Source: JANOMH01 sp031422295 (GTDB taxonomy: Bacteria; Pseudomonadota; Alphaproteobacteria; Rhodobacterales; Rhodobacteraceae). From it: DNA of 64,000 nucleotides. Position numbers and translations under genes: made by a program. Under the pieces are notes generated by a model, which made no database searches, was not told where the DNA came from, and saw only the letters and a program-made list of their open reading frames with translations. The stretch is taken from assembly GCA_031422295.1 (NCBI GenBank), contig JANOQM010000018.1, positions 5,090 through 69,089 of the forward strand, in the 5' to 3' direction. Below are positions 6,951-16,115 of this stretch, in pieces (position 1 is the stretch's first letter; each line of letters opens with the position of its first letter).

Positions 6951-8135
6951 GTGTTCCAAGACCTCAAAGACCAACCCGCCGACAAAATCCTCGCCCTGAT
7001 CGCCGCGTTCCGCGATGACCCGCGCAAGGGCAAGATCGACCTTGGTGTCGGGGTTTACAAAGACGCCACCGGCCTGACCCCGGTGATGCGGGCGGTCAAG
7101 GCCGCCGAAAAACAGCTGTGGGAAACCCAGGATACCAAGACCTACACCACCCTCGCAGGTGACCCCGCCTTTGCCGACGCGCTGACCCTACTGGTGCTGA
7201 ACGGTGCAGCCCCGCGCGACCGCATCGCCGCCGTCGCCACCCCCGGCGGCACCGGGGCGATCCGGCAAGGGCTGGAACTGATCCGCTACGCCGCCCCTGA
7301 CACCACCATCTGGCTGTCCAACCCGACATGGCCGAACCACCCGTCAATCATCCGCTATCTGGGGCTGCGGCCGGCCGAATACCGCTATTTCGATCCGACC
7401 ACCCGGGGGGTGGATTTCAGTGGGATGCTGGCCGATCTGGGCGGGGTCAAACCCGGCGATGTGGTCTTGCTACACGGTTGCTGCCACAATCCGACCGGGG
7501 CCAATCCGACGGCGGAACAATGGGCCGAGATCACCGCTCTGCTCAAATCCAAGGGCGCAATCCCGTTTATCGACCTAGCGTATCAGGGCTTTGGCGACGG
7601 GCTGGACGCTGATGCCGCTGCAACACGGATGATTGCGGGCATTACGGATGAATGCCTGATCGCGGTCAGTTGCTCGAAAAACTTCGGCATCTACCGGGAA
7701 CGGACCGGGTTGATCATGGCGATCACGGCGGACGCCAGCCACCGACAAAACGCCCAAGCGACGCTGGCATTCCTGAACCGGCAAAACTATAGCTTTCCGC
7801 CGGATCACGGCGCGCGGGTGGTGACGACGGTCCTGAACGATCCGGCCCTGCGGGCTGATTGGATGGCCGAGCTGGAACAGGTCCGGCTGAATATGCTGAC
7901 CCTGCGCCAGTCGCTTGCCGCCGAATTGCAACGGCTGACCAATTCCGACAGGTTCGGGTTTATTGCCACACATCGGGGCATGTTCAGCCTGATCGGGGCG
8001 ACGGCAGAACAGGTGGAACAGATGCGGGCGGAGCATGGCATTTACATGGTCAGCGACAGCCGGATGAATATCGCCGGGCTGAATGCGGCTACTGTCCCAA
8101 TTCTGGCCCGCGCGATTATGGCCGTGGGGGCGTGA
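6951..8135 (+). CDS. Aromatic amino acid / aspartate aminotransferase (class I, PLP)
   Basis: 394-residue class I aminotransferase of the aspartate/aromatic subgroup. It starts MFQDLKDQPADKILALI and contains GVGVYKDATGLTPVM, LSNPTWPNHPSII, GCCHNPTGANPT, DLAYQGFGDGLD and CSKNFGIYRERTG with the PLP Lys. The C-terminal RMNIAGLN contains the substrate-binding Arg. The start is GTG at 6951, with AAGGA six bases before it. It transfers amino groups between aspartate or aromatic amino acids and 2-oxoglutarate; aspC and tyrB functions cannot be separated from sequence alone. Confidence 0.92.
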   Translation: MFQDLKDQPADKILALIAAFRDDPRKGKIDLGVGVYKDATGLTPVMRAVKAAEKQLWETQDTKTYTTLAGDPAFADALTLLVLNGAAPRDRIAAVATPGGTGAIRQGLELIRYAAPDTTIWLSNPTWPNHPSIIRYLGLRPAEYRYFDPTTRGVDFSGMLADLGGVKPGDVVLLHGCCHNPTGANPTAEQWAEITALLKSKGAIPFIDLAYQGFGDGLDADAAATRMIAGITDECLIAVSCSKNFGIYRERTGLIMAITADASHRQNAQATLAFLNRQNYSFPPDHGARVVTTVLNDPALRADWMAELEQVRLNMLTLRQSLAAELQRLTNSDRFGFIATHRGMFSLIGATAEQVEQMRAEHGIYMVSDSRMNIAGLNAATVPILARAIMAVGA

Positions 8136-8263
8136 CCCGATATGGGGTTGAAACCCATGATACTGAAACATTTTCAGAGTTGCCGAAATACCTCCGCCGG
8201 AGGCACGGGCGGCGGGGCTGGGTGCCTGCAGCGGGGATAGTCACCAACCCCGAAAATTGCAGC

Positions 8264-8285
8264 GTAAGGTGGGTTTTAACCCACG
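8264..8285. repeat. Palindromic repeat copy C
   Basis: GTAAGGTGGGTT-TT-AACCCACG, exactly the reverse complement of copy D at 51005. It lies in the otherwise featureless 267-bp gap between the convergent aminotransferase and amtB genes. Confidence 0.85.
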
Positions 8286-8369
8286 CCCCCGGTCATAAAG
8301 ACGGCCCCTGCGGCGAGACTCGCAGAGGCCGAAGGTGGTCTTCTGACTGACGCATCGCCAGATGTGATC

Positions 8370-8394
8370 GGGGCTGGGGGGTTGCCCCGGCCCC
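8370..8394 (-). terminator. GC-rich hairpin after amtB
   Basis: GGGGCTGGGG / CCCCGGCCCC, ten base pairs including one G-T, with a 5-base loop, starting 8 bases past the amtB stop. It lacks a clear U-tract, so a terminator role is only probable. Confidence 0.4.
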
Positions 8395-8402
8395 GGCAAT
8401 AC

Positions 8403-9923
8403 TCACATATTATAGGCCCGCTCGCCATGTTCGGCGATGTCCAGACCTTCGCGCTCCATCTCTTCCTTCACCCGCAGGCCCATCACCAGATCGACCAGTT
8501 TAAAGATGATAAACGACCCGATGCCGACGAAGACGATGGTAAACCCGACCGCCCAGACCTGCGCCATGAAGGCTTTGGCGAACACATATTCGGCCACCTG
8601 CAACGTGCCGGGGACGCTGGTATAGTCAGGGATGCCTGCGCCACCCAAGGCGGGGTTGACCAAAATCCCCGTGGCCAGCGCGCCGATGATCCCACCCAAG
8701 CCGTGGATGCCGAACACATCCAGCGAATCGTCCAGTTTGAAGGCGTTCTTGACATAGGCCACGAAAAAGAAACACGCGACCCCGGCCACAATCCCCAGAA
8801 ACATCGATCCAACCGGCCCGGCAAAACCCGATGCCGGGGTCACAGCGACCAGACCGGCCACCACACCTGACACCAGACCCAGCAGCGACGGCCGCCCTTT
8901 GACCAGCCATTCGGCGAACATCCAGGCCACACCGGCCCCGGCGGTGGCGGTGAAGGTGTTCATGATCGCCAGCGAAGTGATCGCGTTGGATTCAAGGTTG
9001 GACCCGGCGTTGAACCCGAACCAGCCAACCCACAGCAATGCCGCACCAATCATCGTCATGGTCAGCGAATGCGGGGCAAAGCTTTCCTTGCCGTAGCCGA
9101 CGCGCCGCCCCAGCAGGATACAGCCGACAAGTCCCGCCATACCGGCATTGATATGCACCACAGTGCCGCCTGCAAAATCCAGCGCACCCCAGTTCCACAG
9201 CATGCCGTTGGCCGCCAGATTGGCCGCAGCCGCAGCCTCGCCCGCCGCATCGCCCGCCGCCTGGGCAATCAGCAACGCAGTTTGTTGTTCAGCCAGAAAA
9301 TCCGGGCCGCCCCACCACCAGACCATATGGGCCATCGGGAAATAGATAAACGTGACCCACAGAATGCTGAACACGATCAGCGATGAGAATTTCATCCGCT
9401 CGGCAAACGCGCCAACGATCAGCGCAGGCGTGATGCAAGCAAATGTCATCTGGAACGCGATGAAGGTATATTCGGGCAGCCAGACACCATTGGTAAAGGT
9501 CGGCACCACGGTGGTCAGGTCAACGCCCGCCAGAAACACCTTGCTGAACCCGCCGACATAGCTGTCCCATGCGCCGCCATAGCTGAAGGCCATCGAATAG
9601 CCGTAGGTGATCCAGATCATGCAGACGATGGCGACAATCGCAAACACCTGTGTCAGGATCGACAGCATGTTCTTGGACCGGACCAGCCCGCCGTAAAACA
9701 GCGCCAGCCCCGGAATGGTCATCAGCAGGACCAGCACGGTCGAGGTGCTCATCCAGGCCACATCGCCTTTGTCCACCAGCTTTTCGTAGACATAGGGCAC
9801 CAAAGCCGCAGCTTCGGTCGCTGTCTCTGTCACGGCTTCGGTGGTGTCCTGCGCCCATGCGGGCAAGGCAGATACTGCGGCCAGCAGACCCGGCAGTCCT
9901 GCGTATTTCAATACTTTGTTCAT
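8403..9923 (-). CDS. amtB: Ammonium transporter AmtB
   Basis: 506-residue ammonium channel of the inner membrane. An N-terminal signal sequence (GLPGLLAAVSALPAWA) is followed by about 11 membrane segments. Family signatures are LALFYGGLVRSKN, the first pore His in GGTVVHINAGMAGLV and the second in FGIHGLGGIIGALATGI. An Ala-rich insert (QAAGDAAGEAAAAANLAANG) sits in one periplasmic loop. The start MNKVLKYAG at 9923 is preferred over in-frame codons further upstream. It lies 28 bases after glnK, the standard operon in which GlnK plugs AmtB when nitrogen is sufficient. Confidence 0.96.
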   Translation of the reverse strand: MNKVLKYAGLPGLLAAVSALPAWAQDTTEAVTETATEAAALVPYVYEKLVDKGDVAWMSTSTVLVLLMTIPGLALFYGGLVRSKNMLSILTQVFAIVAIVCMIWITYGYSMAFSYGGAWDSYVGGFSKVFLAGVDLTTVVPTFTNGVWLPEYTFIAFQMTFACITPALIVGAFAERMKFSSLIVFSILWVTFIYFPMAHMVWWWGGPDFLAEQQTALLIAQAAGDAAGEAAAAANLAANGMLWNWGALDFAGGTVVHINAGMAGLVGCILLGRRVGYGKESFAPHSLTMTMIGAALLWVGWFGFNAGSNLESNAITSLAIMNTFTATAGAGVAWMFAEWLVKGRPSLLGLVSGVVAGLVAVTPASGFAGPVGSMFLGIVAGVACFFFVAYVKNAFKLDDSLDVFGIHGLGGIIGALATGILVNPALGGAGIPDYTSVPGTLQVAEYVFAKAFMAQVWAVGFTIVFVGIGSFIIFKLVDLVMGLRVKEEMEREGLDIAEHGERAYNM

Positions 9924-9951
9924 TGCGTCACTATCCCCTGGGCCTGACCGC

Positions 9952-10290
9952 TTACAGCGCGTCATCATTGATTTCGCCGGTCCGCACCCGCAGGGCACTT
10001 TCGACATCGAGCACGAAAACCTTGCCATCGCCGATTTTGTCGGTCTTGGCGGTCTTGGCGATGGTGGCCACGACCTGATCGGTCAGGGCATCCGGCACCA
10101 CGATCTCCAGCTTGACCTTGGGCACGAAATTCACCGCATACTCGGCGCCGCGGTAAATTTCGGTATGGCCGGATTGCGACCCGAAACCTTTGATCTCGGT
10201 CACCATCATGCCGCGCACGCCAATGGCGGTCAGCGCCTCGCGCACCTCCTCGAGCTTGAACGGCTTGATTGTTGCAATGATAAGCTTCAC
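9952..10290 (-). CDS. glnK: P-II nitrogen regulatory protein GlnK
   Basis: 112-residue P-II signal protein. It begins (M)KLIIATIKPFKLEEVREAL, has the T-loop GHTEIYRGAEYAVNFVPKVK with the uridylylation Tyr in the EY pair, and ends KIGDGKVFVLDVESALRVRT followed by GEINDDAL. The start is GTG at 10290 with AAGGGG upstream; the family length supports it over longer frames. Being first in the glnK-amtB operon, it is expected to be nitrogen-regulated; AT-rich repeats upstream (10406-10459) are candidate control sites. Confidence 0.96.
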   Translation of the reverse strand: MKLIIATIKPFKLEEVREALTAIGVRGMMVTEIKGFGSQSGHTEIYRGAEYAVNFVPKVKLEIVVPDALTDQVVATIAKTAKTDKIGDGKVFVLDVESALRVRTGEINDDAL

Positions 10291-10405
10291 ATTCGTCCCC
10301 TTGCGCATATTGTCAAAGGCCGCATCGGATGCAGGCCGCCCAAGGCAAACAGGGACTGATGCCCCGCCCAAGGACAAGGCTATGCCGCAACTGCGAAAGG
10401 TAAAT

Positions 10406-10459
10406 ATTGTGCTACATTGCACAATTTTTGCACAAATATAGGGAGCTGCACAAATATAA
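10406..10459. promoter_or_regulatory. Inverted and direct repeats in the glnK / PBP divergent region
   Basis: A perfect inverted repeat ATTGTGC-N6-GCACAAT occupies 10406-10425. TGCACAAATATA then occurs twice, at 10429-10440 and 10448-10459, 19 bp apart. The region is AT-rich and lies upstream of glnK (minus) and of the PBP gene (plus). It is a plausible regulator-binding region (nitrogen control is the obvious guess), but the repeats do not match the usual NtrC palindrome orientation. Confidence 0.45.
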
Positions 10460-10558
10460 GGCGAATGAAAAAGCGCCTGTTGCGACTCAACCGGCTCTAC
10501 ATTCCCGCCGCGTGCCGCTATGGTCCGGCAAAATCAAGACCAAGCGGCAGAGCAGATC

Positions 10559-12766
10559 ATGGCGACAAACAGTGGAAAACGGACGCCTTTGGTGGCAGAG
10601 CGGCGCTATAAGGCGGCCACGGCCTCTGCCAGCAGCGGGGCTGCACGCCCGCCGCGCAAACCCCGGGGCCGCCGCACTGCAGCACCGCGCCGCAGGCGGG
10701 GACCGTTGGGGTGGATCGCGGCCTTGGTCCGGGGCATTTTCCGCCTGATCTGGACCGTCGCATGGCGGCTGGGGCTGGTTGGCGGGATCGCTTTGGGTGC
10801 GGGTGTATTGTATTACGCCTCGACTCTGCCCCCCGTCGATGCCCTTGTTGACGGGCGCGCGCGCGGGTCGGTCACTTTGCTGGACAGCGAAGGCCGGGTC
10901 TTTGCCTGGCGCGGTGAACAGTTTGGCGGCATGATCACCGCCGACACTGTGTCGGTTCATCTGCGCAATGCGGTTGTGGCGACCGAGGATAAACGCTTTT
11001 TCTGGCATTTCGGCATCTCGCCGCGCGGCATCGCAAGTGCAGTCCGGATCAACCTGCGCGAAGGGCGCGGGCCGCTGTCCGGCAATGGCGGGTCCACCAT
11101 CACCCAGCAAACCGCCAAACTGCTGTGCCTTGGTGCGCCCTATGTTGCCACCGCATGGGAGGACGAGGCAGCTTACGAGGCTGATTGCCGCCGCACGACA
11201 TTATGGCGCAAGCTGCAAGAGGCGATCTATTCCATGGCGATGGAAGTCACCTATACCAAGGATGAGATTCTGACGATCTACCTGAACCGGGCCTATCTGG
11301 GCGCAGGCACCCGGGGGTTCGAGGCGGCAGCCCAGCGCTATTTCGGCATTTCCGCTGCCGAAGTGACGCCTGCGCAGGCGGCGATGTTGGCCGGATTGCT
11401 CAAGGCACCCACGACCTATGCGCCGACCAACAGCCTGCAACGGTCGCAGGATCGGGCCGCCCTTGTGGTTGGGCTGATGGCCGATCAGGGCTATCTATCC
11501 GCGTCGGCGGCGTCCGAAGCACTGGCCAACCCCGCGCAATTATCCGATGCCGCCCGCGAGCAGGCGGGCGGGTATTTCGCAGATTGGGTGATGGAATCCG
11601 GCCCCGAATTCTTTACCCGTGACACCACCGAAGATGTGATTATCCGCACAACACTGGACCAACGGCTGCAAACCGCCGCCGAGCAAGCATTGATTTCGGT
11701 CTTTGCCAATAAAGTCAGCGAAGGGTCCGAGGCGCAGGCAGCGATCATCGTGATGTCGGCGAATGGCGCGGTGCGGGCCATGGTCGGCGGGCGTGATTTG
11801 CGGGCGTCGGGCGCGTTTAACCGGGCCACACAGGCGCTGCGGCAGACCGGATCAGCGTTCAAACCGTTTGTTTATGCCACAGCGCTTGATCTGGGGATGT
11901 CGCCGCTGGACCGGGTGGATGACAGCCCGTTGACCATTAATATCGCAGGCTCTGGTCCCTATTCGCCCGATAATTATGACAATGAGTTCAAGGGCAATAT
12001 TACCCTGACTCAAGCCTTGGCCGAAAGCCGGAACATTCCGGCGGTGCGGATATCCGAACAGGTCGGGCGGGATAATGTGCGCAGTGTCGCCGCGATGTTC
12101 GGGATTGACGGCGATCTGGCGGCGGGGCCCGCACTGGCGCTGGGGGCATCGGAATCCACGCTGCTGGACATGACCGGCGCCTATGCGGGCATTCTGAATG
12201 GCGGGTCGTCAGTGATGCCATATGGGCTGGTCGAACTGCGCCTGCAGGGCGAGGCTGATCCGGTGATGGGTGCTGGTGGCGGGATTGGCGAAAGGGTGAT
12301 CGGCGAACAGGCGGCGCGCGAACTGATCTGGATGATGCGCGAAGTGGTCGACCAGGGCACTGGCACCCGCGCCCGGATTGATGGCTGGGAGATTGCAGGC
12401 AAAACCGGCACCACCCAAGGGGCACGCGATGCGTGGTTCATCGGGTTTTCCGGCGATTATGTGACCGGCGTCTGGATGGGCTACGATGACAACCGGCCCC
12501 TGACGGGTGTCACCGGCGGCGGACTGCCCGCTGAAATCTGGCACGAAACCATGATCCGGGTGCTGGACGGGATGCAACCCACACCCCTGCCGATGTCAGC
12601 GCCAGAGGGCGCGGGCACGTTCAACGCGCCAATCATCCCGGGCGAGCCCGGCGGCGCGCCCACCGATCCTGCGGTAGATCAGGCGTTGCAGGATGCGTTT
12701 GGTGATCCGACCACACCCGAGGCGATTGACAATGCGCTGGATGCAATTCTGGGCGGCGGCGACTGA
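10559..12766 (+). CDS. Penicillin-binding protein 1A family (class A, bifunctional)
   Basis: 735-residue class A PBP that polymerises and cross-links peptidoglycan. A very basic N-terminal cytoplasmic tail (PRKPRGRRTAAPRRRRG) precedes one membrane anchor. The GT51 glycosyltransferase domain has the catalytic Glu in ATEDKRFFWHFGI (about residue 143) and GGSTITQQTAKLL. The transpeptidase domain has SxxK in TGSAFKPF (Ser about 432), SxN in AESRN (about 490) and KTGTT (about 615). The tail is Pro/Gly/Ala-rich. ATG at 10559 is chosen over 10520; neither has a strong ribosome-binding site. Confidence 0.93.
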   Translation: MATNSGKRTPLVAERRYKAATASASSGAARPPRKPRGRRTAAPRRRRGPLGWIAALVRGIFRLIWTVAWRLGLVGGIALGAGVLYYASTLPPVDALVDGRARGSVTLLDSEGRVFAWRGEQFGGMITADTVSVHLRNAVVATEDKRFFWHFGISPRGIASAVRINLREGRGPLSGNGGSTITQQTAKLLCLGAPYVATAWEDEAAYEADCRRTTLWRKLQEAIYSMAMEVTYTKDEILTIYLNRAYLGAGTRGFEAAAQRYFGISAAEVTPAQAAMLAGLLKAPTTYAPTNSLQRSQDRAALVVGLMADQGYLSASAASEALANPAQLSDAAREQAGGYFADWVMESGPEFFTRDTTEDVIIRTTLDQRLQTAAEQALISVFANKVSEGSEAQAAIIVMSANGAVRAMVGGRDLRASGAFNRATQALRQTGSAFKPFVYATALDLGMSPLDRVDDSPLTINIAGSGPYSPDNYDNEFKGNITLTQALAESRNIPAVRISEQVGRDNVRSVAAMFGIDGDLAAGPALALGASESTLLDMTGAYAGILNGGSSVMPYGLVELRLQGEADPVMGAGGGIGERVIGEQAARELIWMMREVVDQGTGTRARIDGWEIAGKTGTTQGARDAWFIGFSGDYVTGVWMGYDDNRPLTGVTGGGLPAEIWHETMIRVLDGMQPTPLPMSAPEGAGTFNAPIIPGEPGGAPTDPAVDQALQDAFGDPTTPEAIDNALDAILGGGD

Positions 12767-12858
12767 CCGGGTTGGCGCATAACGGGGCGGGACATCCGGT
12801 TTTTTTCCAGCTTAAGGTTTTCGCCCGAAACCGTACATATGCCCCCTTGCGGTGCGCC

Positions 12859-13455
12859 TCAGGTCTGCGGCAATTCGGCGATCAACTGGTCCAGATTGCC
12901 GCCGCGTGCATCCAGCATGGCCTGAACTTCGGTCCGTTCGGACAACAACATGTTAATGCCTTCGATGATGATATTAAAGAATAATACCTCGCCCGAACGG
13001 TCGGAGACCTGAAAATCGACTCGGAATGGCGATTGGCCCTGCAGGATCGCTGTCGTCTCAACCTCGATCCCATTTGGCACCTCACGGGCCTCGCGGACTT
13101 CGATCGCACCCCCGATGAATTCGCGGAACCGGCGGCCATATTTATTGGCGATGTAGCGGCGGAAGGCGGCGGTAAAGCCCTGCATCTGGGTATCGCTGGC
13201 GGTGCGCGCGTCATTGCCCAGCGCATAGCGGGCGATGGTCGGCACATCTGCATAGCGGTCAAAGATAGTCTCGAAATCGCGCAACATCCCGGTCTCGTCC
13301 TTGCCCGAGGCGATGACGGCATTCACATCGGCCACCAGCAGATCAACCAGCTGGCGGGCCTGATCCAGCCCAAGGGCCTGCACCGGCACCGCATAAAACA
13401 GCATACCAGCAGCAATCGCGGTTTGGCCAAAAAAACTGCGTCTTGTCAGGGTCAT
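12859..13455 (-). CDS. mlaC: MlaC-type periplasmic phospholipid-binding protein
   Basis: 198 residues, the MlaC/Ttg2D family that shuttles phospholipid between outer- and inner-membrane Mla complexes. The N-terminus MTLTRRSFFGQTAIAAGMLF has twin arginines and a hydrophobic core, so Tat export is possible. The body has NKYGRRFREFIGGAIEVREA and VDFQVSDRSGEVLFFNIIIE. ATG at 13455 follows GAGGAC. It lies 13 bases after mlaA; the inner-membrane mlaFED genes are not in the window. Confidence 0.88.
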   Translation of the reverse strand: MTLTRRSFFGQTAIAAGMLFYAVPVQALGLDQARQLVDLLVADVNAVIASGKDETGMLRDFETIFDRYADVPTIARYALGNDARTASDTQMQGFTAAFRRYIANKYGRRFREFIGGAIEVREAREVPNGIEVETTAILQGQSPFRVDFQVSDRSGEVLFFNIIIEGINMLLSERTEVQAMLDARGGNLDQLIAELPQT

Positions 13456-13468
13456 AGAATGTCCTCGC

Positions 13469-14203
13469 TTACTCTGAATATGGGTCAATATAGGCATCAG
13501 TCGCCTCTTCGCCCAGTTCAAAGCGGCGGTTTTGCAGGTAAATTAAGCGTGCTTGGGCATAGCTGTCGGCGCTGTCATACAGCACGGAATCCAGCGTATC
13601 GCCAAATTGTCCGCGTTCGATGACAATCTCACCGGCCTTGGCAATCGTGCCATAATCGATCTGCTGTTGCAGCCCAACCTCGCCCAGCGGATCCAGCAGG
13701 ATATCGACCACTTGTCCGATTGCATCGCGTTCCGTCGACGGACCAAGCAGCGGCAATTCGATGTAAGCCCCCTCAGGCACACCCCACACCCCCAGGGTTG
13801 CGCCAAAATCGGTGCTGACTTCGTCGATTCCGATCGCCCCGGCGGGGTCGAACAGCCCCAGCACGCCGACCGTGGAATTCAGCAAAAACCGCATCGTGTT
13901 GGTCACAACACCGCCAACATCGCCTTGCAGCACATTGTTCAGCACCATGCCGGGCAATGCCACATTATCCGAGAAGTTAACGATGGGTTCGGTGACGAAC
14001 ACCGGCGCCGCCGCGGCAACTTCGCCTGCAGGGCGCAAAACGGCGCTATCTACGGCCTTATTGAACGCATGAACCCGCCGATTGGTCGATTCATAAGGAT
14101 CATTGATCCCAGATCCGGCCGGAGCAACCGAACAACCAGCCAAGGGCAGCAAGGCGATCAGCAAACAGATGCTTAAAAGACGATGTAGTGATGCGACCGA
14201 CAA
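13469..14203 (-). CDS. mlaA: MlaA/VacJ outer-membrane lipoprotein
   Basis: 244 residues. A lipoprotein signal peptide ends in LPLAGC, followed by the MlaA signature NDPYESTNRRVHAFNKAVD, NNVLQGDVGGVVTNTMRFLL, DFGATLGVWGVPEGAYIELP and the C-terminal QARLIYLQNRRFELGEEATD. MlaA removes mislocalised phospholipids from the outer leaflet and passes them to MlaC. The start appears to be TTG at 14203, with AGGCGGGAA upstream. It forms an operon with mlaC. Confidence 0.93.
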   Translation of the reverse strand: MSVASLHRLLSICLLIALLPLAGCSVAPAGSGINDPYESTNRRVHAFNKAVDSAVLRPAGEVAAAAPVFVTEPIVNFSDNVALPGMVLNNVLQGDVGGVVTNTMRFLLNSTVGVLGLFDPAGAIGIDEVSTDFGATLGVWGVPEGAYIELPLLGPSTERDAIGQVVDILLDPLGEVGLQQQIDYGTIAKAGEIVIERGQFGDTLDSVLYDSADSYAQARLIYLQNRRFELGEEATDAYIDPYSE

Positions 14204-14378
14204 TGGAATTCCCGCCTCTTACGTTCTATACGCGCCTCACATAGCCGCTTTGAACCGGAAACCCAGCGCTAATCTGGGCAAATTGGTCCTAATCGTGCCA
14301 TTTTGGAAACAGACATTACCCTTAGACCATGCCACAGAGACGACACTGATCACAAATGCAGCAGGCGGAAAAACGCGC

Positions 14379-16115
14379 ATGAGCAGAGACACGATAAGCA
14401 CTGGTGCAGCAGAGCTGCGGGCCGCCAGACGCGAAAGCCGCATCCTGTATTGGACTGTCGCCATATTCAGTTTTTTCGTGAACATGCTGATGTTGACCGG
14501 CCCGCTGTACATGATGAACGTCTATGACCGGGTGCTGGGGTCACGGTCGTTGGAAACGCTGATCGCTTTGTCGGTGCTGGTGACATTTCTGTATGGCATC
14601 ATGGGCTTGCTTGATCTGGTCCGGGGCCGGATCATGGGTCGGATCGGTGCGCGGCTTCAGGCGCGGATGGACGAACGGGTGTTTTCCGCCACGATCCGCG
14701 GCGCGTCACTGGGCCGGGCGATGCGCGAATCGCAAACCGGGTTGCGCGATCTGGAATCGGTGCAGCGGCTGATCAGTTCGCCCGCACTGGTGGCAGCGTT
14801 TGATCTGCCCTTTGCGCCAATCTTTTTTGCGGGTATTTTCGTGTTTCATGCCTGGCTGGGTTATGCCGCACTGGCCAGTGCCGTGATCCTGATCATTCTG
14901 GCCTTGGCCAACCAGGCAATGACCAAGCGCCCGCTGGAAATGGCCAATTCGGCCACGATGCAGTCTGAAATGACCGGAAACCAGATCCGGCAAGAGGCCG
15001 AGCTGGTGCAGGCCTTGGGCATGCGCGGGGCTGCGTTTGCGCGCTGGCAAGTGGCGCGGGGCCGGTCGCTGGATGCGACCATCGGGGCGGCGGATACCGG
15101 CGGCAGTTTCAATGCGATGATCAAGGCGTTCCGCCTGTTCGTGCAATCGGCGATGTTGGGCCTTGGTGCCTATCTCGTGCTGCAAAACCAGATGTCGGCA
15201 GGCGCGATGATCGCAGGCTCGATCCTGTTGGGCCGCGCACTTTCGCCGATTGAATCCATCGTCGGGCAATGGGCGTTGTTCCAGCGCGCCCGCGAAGGTT
15301 GGGGTAATCTGGCGGTTTTGCTGACCGAAATTCCGGTTGAACCAAAGCGCATGGCCCTGCCGGTGCCGCGCGCGCAACTGGACGCCGATCAGGTGACGGT
15401 CATTCCGCCGGGCGAACAGCAGGCGGCGTTGCGGATGATTTCATTCTCGGTCGGTCCGGGGCAGGCCTGTGGCGTGATCGGCACCTCGGGGGCTGGCAAA
15501 TCGACCCTCGCCCGTGCCTTGACCGGCCATTGGCGGCCTGCGGGTGGCAAGATCCGGCTGGATGGCGCGGCTTTGGACCAATATGACCCCGACGTTCTGG
15601 GCCAGCATATCGGCTATCTGCCGCAGCGCGTGACGCTGTTTGATGGCACGATCAAGGACAATATCGCGCGCCTGTCCCCGAACCCGGACGAGGCGGCGGT
15701 GGTCAAGGCCGCCAAGCGCGCCGCCGCACATGAGATGATCCTGAAACTGCCCGAGGGCTATGATACCCGCGTCACCGCCGCCGGAGGCCGCCTGTCGGGG
15801 GGACAAATTCAGCGCATTGGACTGGCCCGCGCTATGTATGGCGAGCCGGTCATGCTGGTGTTGGATGAACCGAACTCGAACTTGGATAATGACGGATCCA
15901 ACGCGCTGAACGAAGCGATAAGGTCAATGAAGGCCGAGGGGAAATGCGTGCTGATCATGGCGCATCGCCCATCGGCCATTCAGGAATGCGACCTGTTGCT
16001 GATGATCGAAAATGGCCTGGTCAAGGCGTTTGGGCCGAAGGAAGACGTGTTGCGCAAAATGGTGGTGAACCGCCAGGAAATCACCCAATCCACCGGGGCC
16101 GGGGGCGTATCATGA
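14379..16115 (+). CDS. Type I secretion ABC transporter (PrtD-like)
   Basis: 578-residue fused permease-ATPase of the PrtD/HlyB group. Membrane segments occupy residues 25-300 (WTVAIFSFFVNMLMLTGPLY and others). The nucleotide-binding domain has Walker A GTSGAGKST, signature LSGGQIQRIGLARA, Walker B VMLVLDEPNSNLD and the H-loop MAHRP. No N-terminal C39 peptidase or C39-like domain is present. ATG at 14379 follows GGCGGAA. Its stop overlaps the HlyD gene by 4 bases. No RTX substrate or TolC gene is adjacent, so the cargo is encoded elsewhere. Confidence 0.9.
   Translation: MSRDTISTGAAELRAARRESRILYWTVAIFSFFVNMLMLTGPLYMMNVYDRVLGSRSLETLIALSVLVTFLYGIMGLLDLVRGRIMGRIGARLQARMDERVFSATIRGASLGRAMRESQTGLRDLESVQRLISSPALVAAFDLPFAPIFFAGIFVFHAWLGYAALASAVILIILALANQAMTKRPLEMANSATMQSEMTGNQIRQEAELVQALGMRGAAFARWQVARGRSLDATIGAADTGGSFNAMIKAFRLFVQSAMLGLGAYLVLQNQMSAGAMIAGSILLGRALSPIESIVGQWALFQRAREGWGNLAVLLTEIPVEPKRMALPVPRAQLDADQVTVIPPGEQQAALRMISFSVGPGQACGVIGTSGAGKSTLARALTGHWRPAGGKIRLDGAALDQYDPDVLGQHIGYLPQRVTLFDGTIKDNIARLSPNPDEAAVVKAAKRAAAHEMILKLPEGYDTRVTAAGGRLSGGQIQRIGLARAMYGEPVMLVLDEPNSNLDNDGSNALNEAIRSMKAEGKCVLIMAHRPSAIQECDLLLMIENGLVKAFGPKEDVLRKMVVNRQEITQSTGAGGVS

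Noticed and set aside
12772..12830. Terminator after the PBP gene (T-run near 12800)
   Set aside because: The T-run is present but I could not form a stable stem longer than four base pairs before it.
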